Assembly (NCBI RefSeq): GCF_021018805.1
Contig: NC_086259.1
Span: 15,705,501 to 15,769,500, forward strand
DNA: 64,000 nucleotides
Origin: Prinia subflava
Lineage: Eukaryota > Chordata > Aves > Passeriformes > Cisticolidae
Reading direction: 5' to 3'
Shown in pieces: positions 1 to 12,299 of the stretch. The notes beneath the pieces were generated by a model. It was not told the DNA's origin, made no database searches, and saw only the letters and a program-made list of their open reading frames with translations. Both the position numbers and the translations under genes were made by a program. Every line of letters begins with the position of its first letter. Position 1 is the stretch's first letter.

Positions 1-116
1 GGAATAGAAAACATCAAAACTGGCGCAGTGGAAGGGGTGGAACGGGGCACTGGACCTAGAGGATCTTTAAGGTCCCTTCCAAAACAAACCATTCCACGGT
101 TCTGTGCCTCTGTGAT
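1..116 (+). mobile_element. CR1 LINE 3' end (truncated by window edge)
   Basis: The segment ends with the typical CR1 3' tail: a GATCTTTAAGGTCCCTTCC motif, then AAACCATTCC and a degenerate TTCTGTG...TCTGTGAT terminus. The preceding GCAGTGGAAGGGGTGGAAC...CTGGACCTAGA matches the usual sequence just before the CR1 tail. Orientation is plus. The 5' side is cut by the window start. CR1 copies are nearly always 5'-truncated, so no coding capacity is expected. Confidence 0.85.
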
Positions 117-1265
117 CGTTAAGGAGAGGTCAGAGAGAAGGGGACAGACATCCCCTCTCTGAGACTGCTGAGATTTACAGCTGGGGATGGTGTTGGATCT
201 AAATGTGCCCATCCTGGGGTGGGGAGTGAATCACATCCTGAGATGGGACCCCGCGCTCTGGAGGAAACAGCCCTGGAATGTGCATCCTTGGTGAGACAGC
301 ACTGGCAAAACAGAAGGAAAAATAAACAAAAAAACAACTGAGAGTGAAGGAACCAGTCTAGTAAGAAATCTTTAATTTCTAATGAGCTTTAAAGGATTTG
401 AGAGTCGATTTTTTTTTTTAACAAACCAGTTCAAGTACATGCCTTCAGATTATAAAAGTACCTGAAATTGCCTAGAATATCAGCATGCATAGCTTGTTAA
501 TATTTACATATATTTACATGGGAAAACAAGAGAAAGATCTACAGTTATTTACAGTCTACATAGGAGAAGAGAAAGGCAGCATAATTGTATTTTCTAAAAT
601 ACAGTAGTTGAATAGTCAGCACATGCATATTAAGATATATTTGCATGATAGAACGCAAATGTTTTAAGACATACCTTTTAAACTCCCTATGCTAAGGTAT
701 AGCATAATAAAGGTAATTTTTTTGTGTTTTGTTTCTAATCTATTTGCATCAAGTGCTTTAAAATGTTCACTAACACAGCGGCAGCATTATTTACCCTGGC
801 AATTAAAGCAACAGTACACACGATAATTTCCTACTAACTAGCAACAAGCTGCTGGTGAATGAAATATCTATTGTTTCTCATTATCCATCGACCAACATAC
901 AGGGATCTCTCCTTGTAAAGGCAGTGCCTAAGCTATCACCATTAATTATAGAAGTAATATAAATGAGACTCTACAGTATGTACTAAATGAAATATTAACA
1001 AGACCAGTGTCTTTGAGCCTGAAAGATGCACTAACAGGGCACACTTTACAGCAGGCTATCTATGAAAAATCACACATACATAATACAGGAGTGCCTGGCT
1101 TACAGCTCTAAGCCTAGACTTTAGAGGCCTGTTTGCTAGATCTGTATTATTGCAAAATACATTCCCTTAATTAGTTTCTGGAAGACAGAGTTGGTAGTTA
1201 CTTTCTTACCATGATACTTCCCCATCATAACACCCTGTGGTTTTTCGATGCATTGTGTTATTGAA

Positions 1266-1310
1266 CTGTGTGTGTCTGTGTGTGTATGTGCATATGTGTG
1301 CGTGTGTATC
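1266..1310. repeat. Imperfect (TG)n microsatellite
   Basis: About 45 bp of alternating TG with interruptions (TCTG, TATG, CATATG, CG). It is a degraded dinucleotide repeat inside the WWOX intron. Confidence 0.8.
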
Positions 1311-1554
1311 AACAGATGAAAAATAGACTTTATCCTTAAAACCTAAACAAACAGCTCATTAAATATCTGTCCCAAAAGGTCACTTCCTTAAAAAGCAGTG
1401 TGTTGTGTGGCTTTTCTTTTTTTTTTTCACTCACGTCTGAAATAAAATTCAGTCTAAAAAATTATCTGTGCAATGAAGGAAGAAGCCAAATATCAGCATT
1501 GCAATGCTATTCTTTGCAATAATACATATGAAAAAGTCTAAATTTGGACTAGTA

Positions 1555-1640
1555 ATAGTATTAAAAAGCTATATAAATATATACAGCATATACAGTACTG
1601 TATGTATACATACATTTATATAAAGTATATATATAATTAA
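1555..1640. repeat. AT-rich TA/TATA tract with short palindrome
   Basis: A run of TATA-type sequence includes the perfect 14-bp palindrome ATACAGTACTGTAT near its middle and a (TA)n-like end. It is low-complexity, flexible AT DNA. No function can be assigned. Confidence 0.6.
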
Positions 1641-3109
1641 AATACAGCAAAACCATAAAACATTTCAATTCAGCACAAGTTAATAACAGAAGTGATTTCA
1701 ATTTCTGTGTATGCCCAAACACCAGTCAGACTAGTTCTGATGATTTAGTTGCAGCAGTGTATTTAATCTCTCGTTTTTGGCAGGATATGTTTAGTGTCAA
1801 CAACCTGTTTGCTGAACTCTTTAAATTGCCCTTGCCCAGAAGAATCCACCTTTTGCTGGCAGGTTTTGTGTCTCAGGAGGATTTCCAGTCCTCCACAGGA
1901 TTTCCAGTTTGACTGTGGCCAACAAGTTGTGATAGAATTCGTATTTGTGATCGTGTTTGTATAAATGTGCAGCACAGAAGCTGAGCTGCCACGGATGTTG
2001 AGGTGTGAGCAGCCCCCAGCAGTGCTGAGATGTCCAGGGACTGCCCTGTAACTCTCTGAAATGAAAATCCACAATCTTCCCCGGGGATTTTTCCCAAACC
2101 TAGAAATGAGCAGAAGAGTGCTGCATCACTCCACTGCTCCACACCAGCCTGTGAGAAGAAAAGATCATAGACATTTGCATGCAGTGTTCAAAACTGCCAT
2201 TTCAGTGGAGCAATGATGTCTTAAAAGTGTAAATCAGGTGTGAACAGAGGTTCAGTGGGCAGGAGAAGGAATTGCAGCACTGATGTGCCTGGAGATGTGA
2301 TGTTGATAAAGAGGCTTGTGAGGAGTGCTGCTGCTCCTGCCCTGAGATGCTGGTGGAGCAAGGTAAAGCCACAGGCTTCATGACAGTTTTTAGAGCTTAA
2401 GGTGGCTCTCTGTCAGCCTTGAAACATTTTTCAGAAGCTGATTGTGGACTTTAATAAGATTCTGGAAAAGAAAGAAGTATGGTGCTGCCTGTGGGAACCA
2501 GCTCCCTCCAAGGTGCTGTGGCAAAAGCATTTAAATTGCACAGTCTGGTGTTGTCTTAACCATTGTGTGGTTTTAGCTGAGATCTCCCTGAGGGGCTGGC
2601 AGATACAATACCAGACCTATGGGAAATATGTGCCCTTCTGAAAGACAGCTGTGGAGCACGTGGGATATCTTGAGGCAGCTCAGATGTCTCAAGATCCATC
2701 TTAGGCAACTGAATCCCACCCCTGGTATGCCCTGATGGCTCTGCCTGGCATGTGCCAAGGGTGGGAGAGATGAATGCATGGATCACCCTTTTAGGGACTG
2801 TTTCTCTATAAAACAGCCATTTTTAAATAACTTTACTAGTTATAACATAACTAGTTTTGGCTAGTAAGAGTTTTACCAAGTTCTCTGTGAGCCTGGCAAA
2901 AAAAAAAAAAAAAATGGATGAGAGAGGGAAGACACTGGAACAGGACCCAGAGTAGCAGACAGCTTCACAGGTTAAAGCATTAAGTTTATACAATAGAGAA
3001 AAATAGGCATGATTTTAAAAGATAAATACATTTTTGTCAGCTACTTTGCCAACCTTGTTCTACATCCTCTACACATCTTAACAATGGTTTATAATATAAC
3101 CCTTTATAC

Positions 3110-3331
3110 TTACACAGTGCTTTTCCAAATTAAGTGCGAAAGCACTCCATAAATCTGAACAGCTCCTCACAACACCCCTGTGAGGTGGGTAAATAAGAGT
3201 ACTCTCCCCATTTTTTAGCTGGGAAAAGTGAGGTACATGGAGTTGAAGTGACTTGTCCAAGCTTCCTAGGCAAGGAAAAGCCAAAAAGAGGAAAACAACC
3301 CAGTTCTCCTGACTTGATGTCCTGTACTGCA
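3110..3331 (+). mobile_element. Ancient MIR-type SINE
   Basis: Several blocks match the MIR/CORE-SINE consensus in the right order: CTCACAACACCCCTGTGAGG at about 3165, a CCCCATTTTTTAGCTGGGAAA block near 3207, TGAAGTGACTTGTCCAAG near 3244, and AACCCAGTTCTCCTGAC near 3297 leading to a TGTCCTGTACTGC end. The order and spacing fit a full-length, heavily diverged plus-strand copy. MIRs predate the amniote radiation and are only remnants in birds, so a copy this readable is notable. Confidence 0.82.
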
Positions 3332-5104
3332 TTTTTTTTTCCTGTGGAATAATTGCAGAAAATCTGTTTGATACCGGATGTTGGAGGTTGGAAGTTTTCA
3401 AGTGCTATCATTGCTGTAATTGAGAACATACAGGGGGGCTGCATAACACAAACAACATGGTGCATAATCAAAACACATTTATTACAATGGACACGGTTTC
3501 TTTTGTAAAGTTAAAACCCAGAATATAAGTTAAATATAGCTGCATATACTGAACAGTTGAAATAATCACTAGGTCTTAATGCCTCAGCAGTTGAAAACAA
3601 ATCCTCTTTCGTGAACTACTGCAGTTTCCTTACTCAAAGAACATGGCACACTTATCTCCTATAATGTATGTAAAGAATACTGTAAATGTGTAAGGGTCTT
3701 AATGACACTAAGAAAAGTTACAGCTTGAAACCAACTATGCTTTGCAAGTAGAGAAGCTGATGGAGTTTTGAGTCTTTGTAGTTGGGAATTAGTTGAAAAA
3801 GGAATACATCAGAGGGGAAAAAAGCAGACCTTATAGATTTTGGTTTATCCGTTGTATTATCTTCTAAGAGATGCTTTGCTGGTTTAATTGTGGTGATGGG
3901 GGAAGGGGAGGTGGTTGAGAACCTCTGGTTTAGATGTGGTTCTGTGAGAGCTTTGAAAAGAGTGTAAATACAGTGTCAGTTCAGGTCACGTTTTCCTGCT
4001 GGCACTTGGGTGGAAATAGGACCTGAAGTCAACTGAGCCCAATTTGGAGTTTAGATCATATTTGGCAGCTCCAAAGTTTTATTTTTTTAGCTGCAGATAT
4101 GATTTCAGTTTCACGCTCTCCCAAAATAGCAAAGGCGGGTCTCAATTTCATAATTCCTTGCTGAAAAAGCAATCAAGGAATCCTGTTTTCTTACAGGGCA
4201 TTAATACATACATATTGTGAGCATTATTCATGAGATAACTGTGCATCTGGGGTCCTCTGAGTAAGAGGACTGCAGCAGGAACTGAACAGTTCTCCTATTC
4301 TCTCACAGGCAAGACTAAAACTTGCTCACTGCACTGTTGGAAAAGCTGTTCCTCACAGCTCTGAGTTATCCCAGAAGGAAAAGAAGCAGAGTAACACCTG
4401 ACATTGAGGAGTGGCTCCCTCAGCTACAACTGGCCTCAGCCATGGGTGATCTCACCAAACAGCTCATAAGATTGCTCCTAAGAACACTGCAGAGGCTGAG
4501 GAATCCTGGGGGCTGAGTGAGGACATGAGGATTTTAGATGTGCTCGTGTTTTTCAGAAGAGGTCATTTTGCTCCATGTTGTTCACAAAGACTTGGGCTTG
4601 ATAGGAGAAAGGAATAGGTGTAGTTTGAGAAAGGCCTGCACCACAATCCCAGCTTGGGGGTTGTAGCAGTACCAGAAGGAGATAAATCCATTCTGAGGGC
4701 AGTTTTCTCCCACAAACCCCACTGTGCCCACCCCGAGCATCAGCATCAGGGTCACAACCAACAATGGGGCAGATCCTCAGCCCCTGCTCCAGTCTGTGGA
4801 GCCTCTGAGAAGGCAGCAAACCTGTGCTAATTCCCACCAGGTGGAGGTGAGGCTCGAGGAATGTAAAGCTGCAGCTGTCACTTTAGGGTTTGGTTTGGAT
4901 AATACGGAACTCATCGTTGTGGAAACAGATTCTGTATCATTTTGTTTGTTATTCCAAGGAGATTCTATATTTTACATCAAATCAGGAAAATGCCACTGCT
5001 GAAGCCAGGTGGTGAGGAGGTTTTTCCTCTAAAAGAATGAACTCCTCAGGGTGCTTATCAGAGGCACAGAGAAGGTACAGAACACCCCATTGGTTCCATA
5101 TCTG

Positions 5105-5190
5105 GAATATGTTCAAACTGCCTTGGTTGCTAGGTTAGGTCAGTGGTTGGACTCGGTGATCTTCCCCAACCTTAATGACTCCATGGTTCT
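5105..5190 (+). mobile_element. CR1 LINE 3' end fragment
   Basis: GGTTAGGTCAGTGGTTGGACTCGGTGATCTTCC... CCAACCTTAATGACTCCATGGTTCT matches the tail of a CR1 subfamily that carries the GGTTGGACTCGATGATCTT motif. The 5' limit is uncertain. It lies inside the WWOX intron in plus orientation. Confidence 0.75.
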
Positions 5191-5619
5191 ACCTCACACT
5201 GCTGTGTAATGAATTATTCAGCTGTAAATGGTGTGCTCACAGTGCCTTTGTGTGGGGCTGATATTTTACTGTTAGGGATATGTTGGCTTTGTCTAATAGT
5301 CCTGATATGAATAACAGGAACAGCCTGAAGAGTTTTAAGGACTTGCCTTTTTATTTCACTTGAGCTGCTTGCACTGAATCTGGCCCTTGTCACAAATACT
5401 CTCCTCTCATGTCATTTTGAATTCACCTCTTTCCACTGGCCATCTTTTAAAATGCTCTGTGCTGAACTTAACCTCAGGCTACCAAGATAACTGGCCTTTA
5501 TCCTTAATTTTTCATAAGAAAATAAACCCCTCCTTTTCAAATAAGCTGATCCCATCTCCTTGGCAGACAATGTTGAGTGCTCTGTGCTCTTAACAGAGTT
5601 TAGAGTAGATCCTATTCAT

Positions 5620-6830
5620 TCATAGTTGATAAATATACAGATAAGATATGGCTTTGTTTCTATTATTTATATGCTTGAAATGTAAACTTGCTTCAGAACA
5701 AAAGTCTAATTTTAGAAAATAAACATGCATGTGAAGGTAGACAAATCTAAAAACTAAACATTAACTGTGTAATATGTTTTCTTATCGGGAACATAAATGG
5801 TATCTCAGCATAGTAACAGATGCATTACATATATTAATGAGGGTTTTTACCATGTGCTGTATGTCAAGAACCCCTTTTCTTCTCCTGTTAAGATATTCAA
5901 TATTAATTTGCATTCAGTGCCATCAGTTACAAATTGACTGCTAGCAGTTATGAAATAAATGCCTATGAACTAGTAGCTACGTAGTATTTTCAACTCAACA
6001 AAGGATTTTAGAAGGATGGATAATTTAGATCTTTGAGCCTCAACTATAAATAAACAGCAACTGCTGTATAAATCCCACCCTGCTGCAGAGGAAGATTGTA
6101 TTACAAAACTGACAAATGATTTGCGGAAGAGAATGATGAACCCTTATTACTAAGACACTCTTCAACTTAATCCAAAACAAGATTCCCGGGTAATTTTACG
6201 TGCACTGGGAAGATTGATAGCGTGGTGCTTGCCCAGCAGCTTTCAAATGTTTGACTGGATCGGAAATGGCATTGAGGCATGATTAAAGATTCAGTTGGGC
6301 TTCTCACAAATTCCTTATCCTGTGTATTCATTATTGCAACCCGCTGCCTTTGTTGCAGGTTAAAGAAGGCTGACCCCAGCTCTGGTGATTAGCACCCTGT
6401 ACAACTGATGGACCTATGGAAAAAAAATGTTTAGGTTGCCCGACGCTTTTAGCATTGTTTATCAGCTGAAATTGTTGGGAGGGGGGGCCTTAATCACAAT
6501 GGATCAGGGAGAGCCTGTGACAACTGACAAGCTCATTGTTTAAGACATTTTTTAACGAAGTTGTTAACATTAATTCTTTTATATAGTACTCTAATCTTCT
6601 TCAAATTATGTTCAGACATGGCACAAACCGCTTGGCATTGAAAGTCATTCAACAGTGATTAAAGTGCTCTTTTTATTGGTTTAAGAATGTTTCATCTTGT
6701 ATCAGCAGTATGGAATTGTTTACTAATTAGATTCCCTAACATCCTCTGCTGTTGTATGCTGATGATATGTGAACAGGAAAGCTGATGAGGAAAAAATTAA
6801 AACTTGTTACTGAACTGTCATAAGGCCCAG
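5620..6830. other. Candidate conserved non-coding block in WWOX intron
   Basis: About 1.2 kb of AT-rich, apparently unique, repeat-free DNA. It contains many homeodomain-like ATTA/TAAT cores and SOX-like sites such as CACAATGG at about 6497 and ATTGTTTA. No coding frame of note crosses it. Such a composition is typical of deeply conserved developmental enhancers, and MAF, the presumed neighbour, is a developmental transcription factor gene. This is inferred from texture only; no alignment was possible. Confidence 0.3.
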
Positions 6831-7161
6831 CATATAAAGATATCATTCAAAGGACTGTGTTGATAAGGGATAAACAATATTTGCTCAGAAACAGAGCGAT
6901 CTCTGGCTAGCAGTGCAGGCAGTTAGCATTGATCTGCAGCACTGGCTCTTCACAGAGGTTTGTGGGATCATAGATGCAAAGGAGGAGTTTATGCCTTGGG
7001 GGCCTTCCCCTTCAGCATGGCAAAAATGAGGCTTCTAGGCATCCCACTTTGGGCAGGAGGTTGGGATGGAGGCCTCTCGATATCCCTCCCAACCCAAAAT
7101 GGGATTTCATTCCTGTGACTCTGATGCTCACTCCTCTCTGTCCTCGGACAAGTCACTGAGG

Positions 7162-7233
7162 CAGATCCTCAAGTGTCTGAGTACAACCAGCTCACAAGGG
7201 AAATTAGGTGCTTAAATGGCTCTGAGAATCTGG
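7162..7233. mobile_element. Possible ancient foldback/MITE remnant
   Basis: The segment starts CAGATCCTC and ends GAGAATCTG, which are inverted repeats with one mismatch. Its inner part (AATTAGGTGCTTAAATGGCTCTGAG) resembles an old amniote foldback family with CAGATCCTCAAA... TTTGAGGATCTG ends. The assignment rests on memory of the family and a short match, so it is tentative. Confidence 0.35.
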
Positions 7234-9819
7234 GATTTACCTTCTGTTACATAGTTTTGCTGTCTGAAGCATTCCCCTAGGCTTGTTGAGTTCATGTTTG
7301 TCCATAATTGTGAGATACTAAAGCTTTACCCTCTGTCAACCAAGGGATAAATACAACTGCATTTCTCTTAATAAGAAAGGTACTTTTCTTTCAATGATAG
7401 AACCATTGAATTTTCTTCTTCCAAAACAGCCAACATGATTGAAACATTTAGAAAGAAGTAAGGATACACACAGCCAAAAAAGCAAATGGCACGTTGCTTA
7501 CATCCAGTTCTCAGCAAAACACTGGAGGCATCGCAAGATAAAGTGCTTTGGGCTTCCAGCCACATAATCTTTTATCACTTAAAGTAAATATCCTATGCTC
7601 ACACAGGGAAAACTATTCTCTTCTCCTGGAGTCTAGCTTGTGTCAATGCTCAAGGTATAAAGCACTGCTGTTGTGCTCTGGGACGTTTTTCTGCCTGCTG
7701 AGAATTTTGTTTAAACATCGTCAAATTTGACTCATTTGAAAAGATAAATTATTGTTTGGGTTGGATTTTAAACTGGCTCTGATAAACTTCCATGTTATGA
7801 ATTAGTTGAATTCTATTAGAGATAGCCTGAGTTTAGCTTGGCTGGACGGATGCTTTTCAGCAATAGCTTGAGGACTCTCGCTCTGCACTGAGCAATTCAG
7901 GTTAATTTTACCTTTCTAATGAAAGTCCAGTTAAATTGCTTGCAAAAAACTAATAACAATCTTTAGGGGCTTTGAGACATTCTAAACAGCTGAATACAGT
8001 GATCATACCTGTACTGTGGAGCTTTATAGGATAGTTGAAATGAGCACAGGAATTTTATTGTTCTCTATTAATATTATTTCTAGTAGAACTCTTTTCTGTT
8101 TCTGCTACCACCTTTAAGATACTTTCTCTTTTTTTAAAAAAGATACTGGTATAATAAGAGGATTACTATGTATTATACTAACTTTAAAAAACATTTTGGT
8201 CTGTTGATAAATATATGCCTTTCAAAATACTTAATACAGACAGTTTTGGTTTACCTTGTGATGGGACATCATTTCTAAGAGATGGAGTCATCATTATCAG
8301 GTTAATCCCATCTGCTGAGGAAAATGCATGTCTTGCAAACAAATATGCACTTCTTTGCTGCCACCAAGTTGAGATGCCTCAAATAAGGAGAACTGGGGCT
8401 TTTTAAACTGCTTCCTGTCCTTGAAGGATGAGAATGCAAAGTAGAGGTCTTCTGCAGGTTGACCTCCCTAGCAGCACCCTGAGTTTCCTTGGTTGTGACA
8501 ATGAAAGTCCAAAAAAAAACAAAAAAAAAAAGGAGTGGAGGAAAATCACAAGAGATTGAAGCCTATTCTCTTTTCCCATTAAATTATCTTAATGCGGCAA
8601 CAACTAATTTCTCTTCATTTACTTTTTCAATTGCACTTGGCAGCCTCTTTATTCTGATTCCTATCAGCTCGTAATTAGTTACCACAGAAAGGACTAAGAT
8701 GTACATAAATAATCATAAGATGCCAGATAAACTCTATCGGTTTTAAATTAGTGTTGTGTTTTGCTAATGCGCTCTCACCTATTATTTTTAATTATAGTTT
8801 ACCAAGCAGAATAGCTTCTTGCCCTCTCCCCAGCTGTTCTGGCACTGTGCTTTTTGTCTGTGCCAGGGAATAGCCCATTGCCCATGCCAGGGTTCTTGCC
8901 TCAACCCTGTGTCCTCCACCTGCAAGTTTTTGTTGGGATAATTCTGAGAAACTCATTCTTCCTGTTTGATCATAAGTTCACTTGGTATTTAAATTAAAAA
9001 AAAAAAATGAGAGAAAGGGAAAGGAAAAAGAAGAGAAAGCAAGAAAAATTCAAAAATCCCTTTTGATCCACAAAAACCTCTAATCTATCCACTCAATTTC
9101 TTAAAGCATTACAAGACATGAGAAATAGTTGTTAAAGGACAAAACTCCCCTGGAAAGCCTCGTGTCTCTGCAGAGCCAGCCCTGTCTCTGCCTGCAGCAA
9201 ATGCTCTCACAGTGACAACTGCCATGGGGAGACTGTTGATCCAAGATCCATGGGCAACTTTGGCACCAGTCCCGACTGCACTTTACATGATAGGTCTTAA
9301 TTGGAGTGCCCAGGTTAATTTTGCACAAGAGGTTTTAAAAAACCCAAACAAACCAAATCCATCTCTCAGGCTGTGTTGCAGGTCAGGGTGCCTGGGCGTG
9401 TGGTCAATGATTTCTGTGATGCAAAGGGAGGTTTTGAGGCGCTGCTTTTAAACCTGGCTCAACTGTTCTTGTGCCAAACACCACCTGGGCAGCCCCTGCC
9501 ACCAATCCGGGCGTTTACCGAAAAGGGGCAAAACACCTGAGCCTGGGGCTGTGGTTCAGGATTCTCTCTTTCTTTTCTTTTGCTCTTAGAGGGAAAGAAA
9601 AGAAAAAAGTCCTCATTGAAGTGGTTTGTAAATAAGTGTCCAAAGAGCCCTTCAGGGCTGCAGCCTTGTCACCAGGCGGGTTATGCTGCTTTCAACAGCG
9701 CTTGTGCGAGACACGGCTCCAAGGGTCACCAATAAACGATAAAATATCTCTCTACACATTTATAGAGTTTTGCTTATTTCCCCTCTCTGAATTTCATTTG
9801 TTTTCCTTTTTAATTGCAG

Positions 9820-10008
9820 CAACAAGGAGCTGCCACGACGGTGTACTGCGCCACAGCGGCGGAGCTGGAGGGCCTGGGCGGGATGTACTTCAACAACTGC
9901 TGCCGCTGCCTGCCGTCGCAGCAGGCGCAGGGCGACGCCACGGCCGCTGCCCTCTGGGAGCTGAGCCACAGGCTGATCCAAGAACGCCTTGGCAGCCAGG
10001 CCAAATAG
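9820..10008 (+). CDS. WWOX: WWOX terminal coding exon (C-terminal 62 residues)
   Basis: This exon encodes the C-terminus of WW-domain-containing oxidoreductase, a cytoplasmic tumour-suppressor scaffold with two N-terminal WW domains and a short-chain dehydrogenase/reductase (SDR) domain (414 residues in human). Only the tail after the SDR core is present. The start is set by the acceptor TTAATTGCAG ending at 9819; the frame opens with CAA CAA (phase 0) and runs 62 codons to TAG at 10006-10008. Recognised family blocks are [26 protein letters not shown] and LIQERLGSQ, all in the known order. The middle ([20 protein letters not shown]) is more divergent and GC-rich compared with the mammalian protein. 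No frameshift or stop interrupts it. Upstream exons lie outside the window, so the gene is partial here. The other frame that stays open across this exon is a shadow. Confidence 0.96.
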   Translation, partial: QQGAATTVYCATAAELEGLGGMYFNNCCRCLPSQQAQGDATAAALWELSHRLIQERLGSQAK

Positions 10009-10675
10009 CAGGGAGCTCCTGGAAGGATCGAAACACGCGAGCGTGTGCGCGCCCGGAAGCTGCCAGCACTGGAACCTGTCCAATCTTATCATCTAGAGGG
10101 TTTCCGTGTACCTCAGATACAGATTAACCGGTGTTAAATGAAATAATAGCAGTCACAACATAGTGAAAAATGTTAAGTACTGGTGGGAGGTGGGGAATAC
10201 CGCGGGTTAAAGGGACAATGCGGCTTCCTGGGGCTTAGTTAGTCTCGGTTCTCTTTCTTTTGATTATAGCCTGTTCAAAGTGTAACCCAAGGAGGCATCT
10301 TTTGTCTTATTTTAGCAAAGCAATCCTGCAGATAATTTCTGTTGTTTTGATTAATGGGTAGGTACGTAGCCCAATATGGGATTTCCTCCTTATTTTGATA
10401 ATTACTGTCTGTTAGGCTTTAGGTATTGATTGGGAGATGGTCGTTGTGCTGATTCTTTTTCCCTACAAGGATTTTATTGGGTGTTGGCAAATCAAAAGAT
10501 TATTGAGGAAAGAAATCTTTTCTGCCCTTGACTGTTGGCTGAAAATACATCTGCACTGTGTAGAAAAAGAAGGTGCAGGAAGACATCTGAACAGTAATGG
10601 TAAAGTCACAGCTAATTAAATATTTCTGGGTTTTTTTCTTAAAAGATTACAATAAAAGATATGTTGTAAACCATT
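10009..10675 (+). other. WWOX: WWOX 3' UTR (predicted)
   Basis: Non-coding sequence follows the TAG stop and leads to the first canonical AATAAA at 10651-10656, giving a predicted 3' UTR of about 660 nt. Cleavage would fall near 10670-10680, with a TG-containing stretch (ATGTTGTAAA) just after the signal. The end is a prediction; transcripts could extend to the later signals near 10.88 and 10.98 kb. Confidence 0.6.
10651..10656 (+). promoter_or_regulatory. First poly(A) signal AATAAA downstream of WWOX
   Basis: A canonical AATAAA hexamer lies 643 nt after the WWOX stop codon, the first on this strand after the stop. It is the best candidate for the main WWOX polyadenylation site. Confidence 0.55.
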
Positions 10676-10877
10676 CCCTATGTACTGTCGAGTTAGCGAA
10701 AATTATGATGTCTCCTTAAGAACACACAGAGTGTAATCAGGGGTTCAAATGGTATTTCCATCCATTTCTCAGTTCACAGTTTTAAGGAGTTTTTTTTTTC
10801 CTTGAAAGTTCACAGTTTCTCAGTTCTCCTGATACTGTATCCCATTCCAAATCTGTCTTTTCTTTCCATTTAAATTC

Positions 10878-10883
10878 AATAAA
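10878..10883 (+). promoter_or_regulatory. Alternative poly(A) signal AATAAA
   Basis: A second AATAAA (within TTCAATAAAACAAC) lies about 230 nt beyond the first, and a third occurs at 10983-10988. Either could give longer WWOX 3' UTRs. Usage cannot be judged from sequence. Confidence 0.35.
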
Positions 10884-12299
10884 ACAACATGCTTGCTTGA
10901 ATATTGTCACCTGAAGAGAAAGTTTGTCTCATTTCTGCAAATGTCTTAGTTCCAGTTTTTTAGAAAAGAAAACTTGAAGAAAAATAAAGAGCTTCTTGTT
11001 GATGCCAAGAAAACGCTGTTTATTTCTTGTTTCTTTCTGAGTTCATTTTTTGTATTTTGTGCTTTGTAGCTGTCTTCGTGCCAGAAGGTTGTTCTAAGCC
11101 ATCCTCAGTCCAGCATCACATTTTCTGTAGACAGAATATAAACAAATAAATAGAAGGACACATTGTTAATAGAAGTTCATTTGATCCCCTTATTATTTCT
11201 GCTTTATTGTTAACAGTCTGCCTCCCATGATTTTTCTTGTCTGCAATCACAGTGCATTGGATTAGTTATTGAACAGGAGTTAAAGTCAAGACTTCTACCC
11301 AAGTGCAGCCTCAGCTGCTCCTTCCTTCTCTACTTCCTTACCTGATGCCACAATCTTTCCCAAAGCAGTAGTGAAGAATATAAGGTCTTTTTTTATCCCT
11401 GCTGTGCCACCTCTGTAGCAACAGCTTCAGGAGACAACAAATCCTGCCCACTCATCTTCCTCAGCTCTCTGCAGCCCCTTCCCCAAGGGCAGCACATCCT
11501 GCATTGAAACATTTGGTGGAATAAAGAAATAAAAAGGGCTATTCCAGAAAGAACAGCATCTCTTTTCAGCCTTTTGCAGAGTAAAAGGTTTCTTCCTCTT
11601 AGAGGTTTTCTCCAGTCTGTGCTACACAGACCAGATGCTGGTGTAGTGCAGTGTCTGAAAATTCATGGCCTGGGTTGAAGGCTCTGCAAGTTGAGGTGAT
11701 GGTTACAACCAAATTCCTTGTATTGTCTGCAGTTTAACTGGGGAGAAAAAGTGACTAACTCCTGTCACCTGTGCTACAGCCCTCACACACGTATTATTTT
11801 TCCCTTTCCCAGCCAGACAGAATCCCTCTGGTGTGACACGGGCAGTGTACAAGAGCAGAGCTTTGCTCTGGAGCTGGGCACTGCTGGGTCCAGAAGAGGC
11901 ACTAATTAAGTGATGCTGGGAGCTCTGCACTCCCCTCAAGGCCTGGGCCTCCTGCTCCATTTAGGCAAACATTAATAACTTATAATGAACCCCCTGTCAT
12001 TCCTTATTGCTGAAATATTGTTCTCTTCTGTGAGAATTCAGTACTTAGGGGTATTTCCTGCTTTTCTTCAAAGAATATCTGTGATTCTCCTCTGTATCCC
12101 ACTCTCTATTTCAGTGTTACAAGGTAAGGGCACTTTAATGTTAGCATAGTTTTAGTTTTGTATTAGTAAGCTAACCCCTAACTTCACTGAGTTGTTTGGT
12201 TTCCTCTGGTTCTTATTTCTTCTTATTATTTTTTGATACTAGTGTATTGCCCTGTCTAGAATTTCACTGTCATAATTTTTTCCAGTGCAGATAAAATTA

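Larger units (their letters stand above)
117..9819 (+). other. WWOX: Last intron of WWOX (3' part)
   Basis: This stretch precedes the terminal WWOX exon and ends in a good acceptor, TTTTCCTTTTTAATTGCAG at 9801-9819. The intron enters from outside the window. In human WWOX the last intron is extremely long and overlaps the fragile site FRA16D, so nearly 10 kb without an exon is expected. I see no supported exon inside it; the open frames present are short and lack recognisable domains. It contains a CR1 tail, a MIR-type SINE, AT-rich and TG-rich tracts and candidate conserved non-coding DNA, listed separately. Confidence 0.85.

Noticed and set aside
9636..10127. 163-codon frame overlapping the WWOX exon
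   Set aside because: It is a shadow in a different frame of the GC-rich terminal exon; the WWOX frame has the conserved protein sequence and the acceptor.
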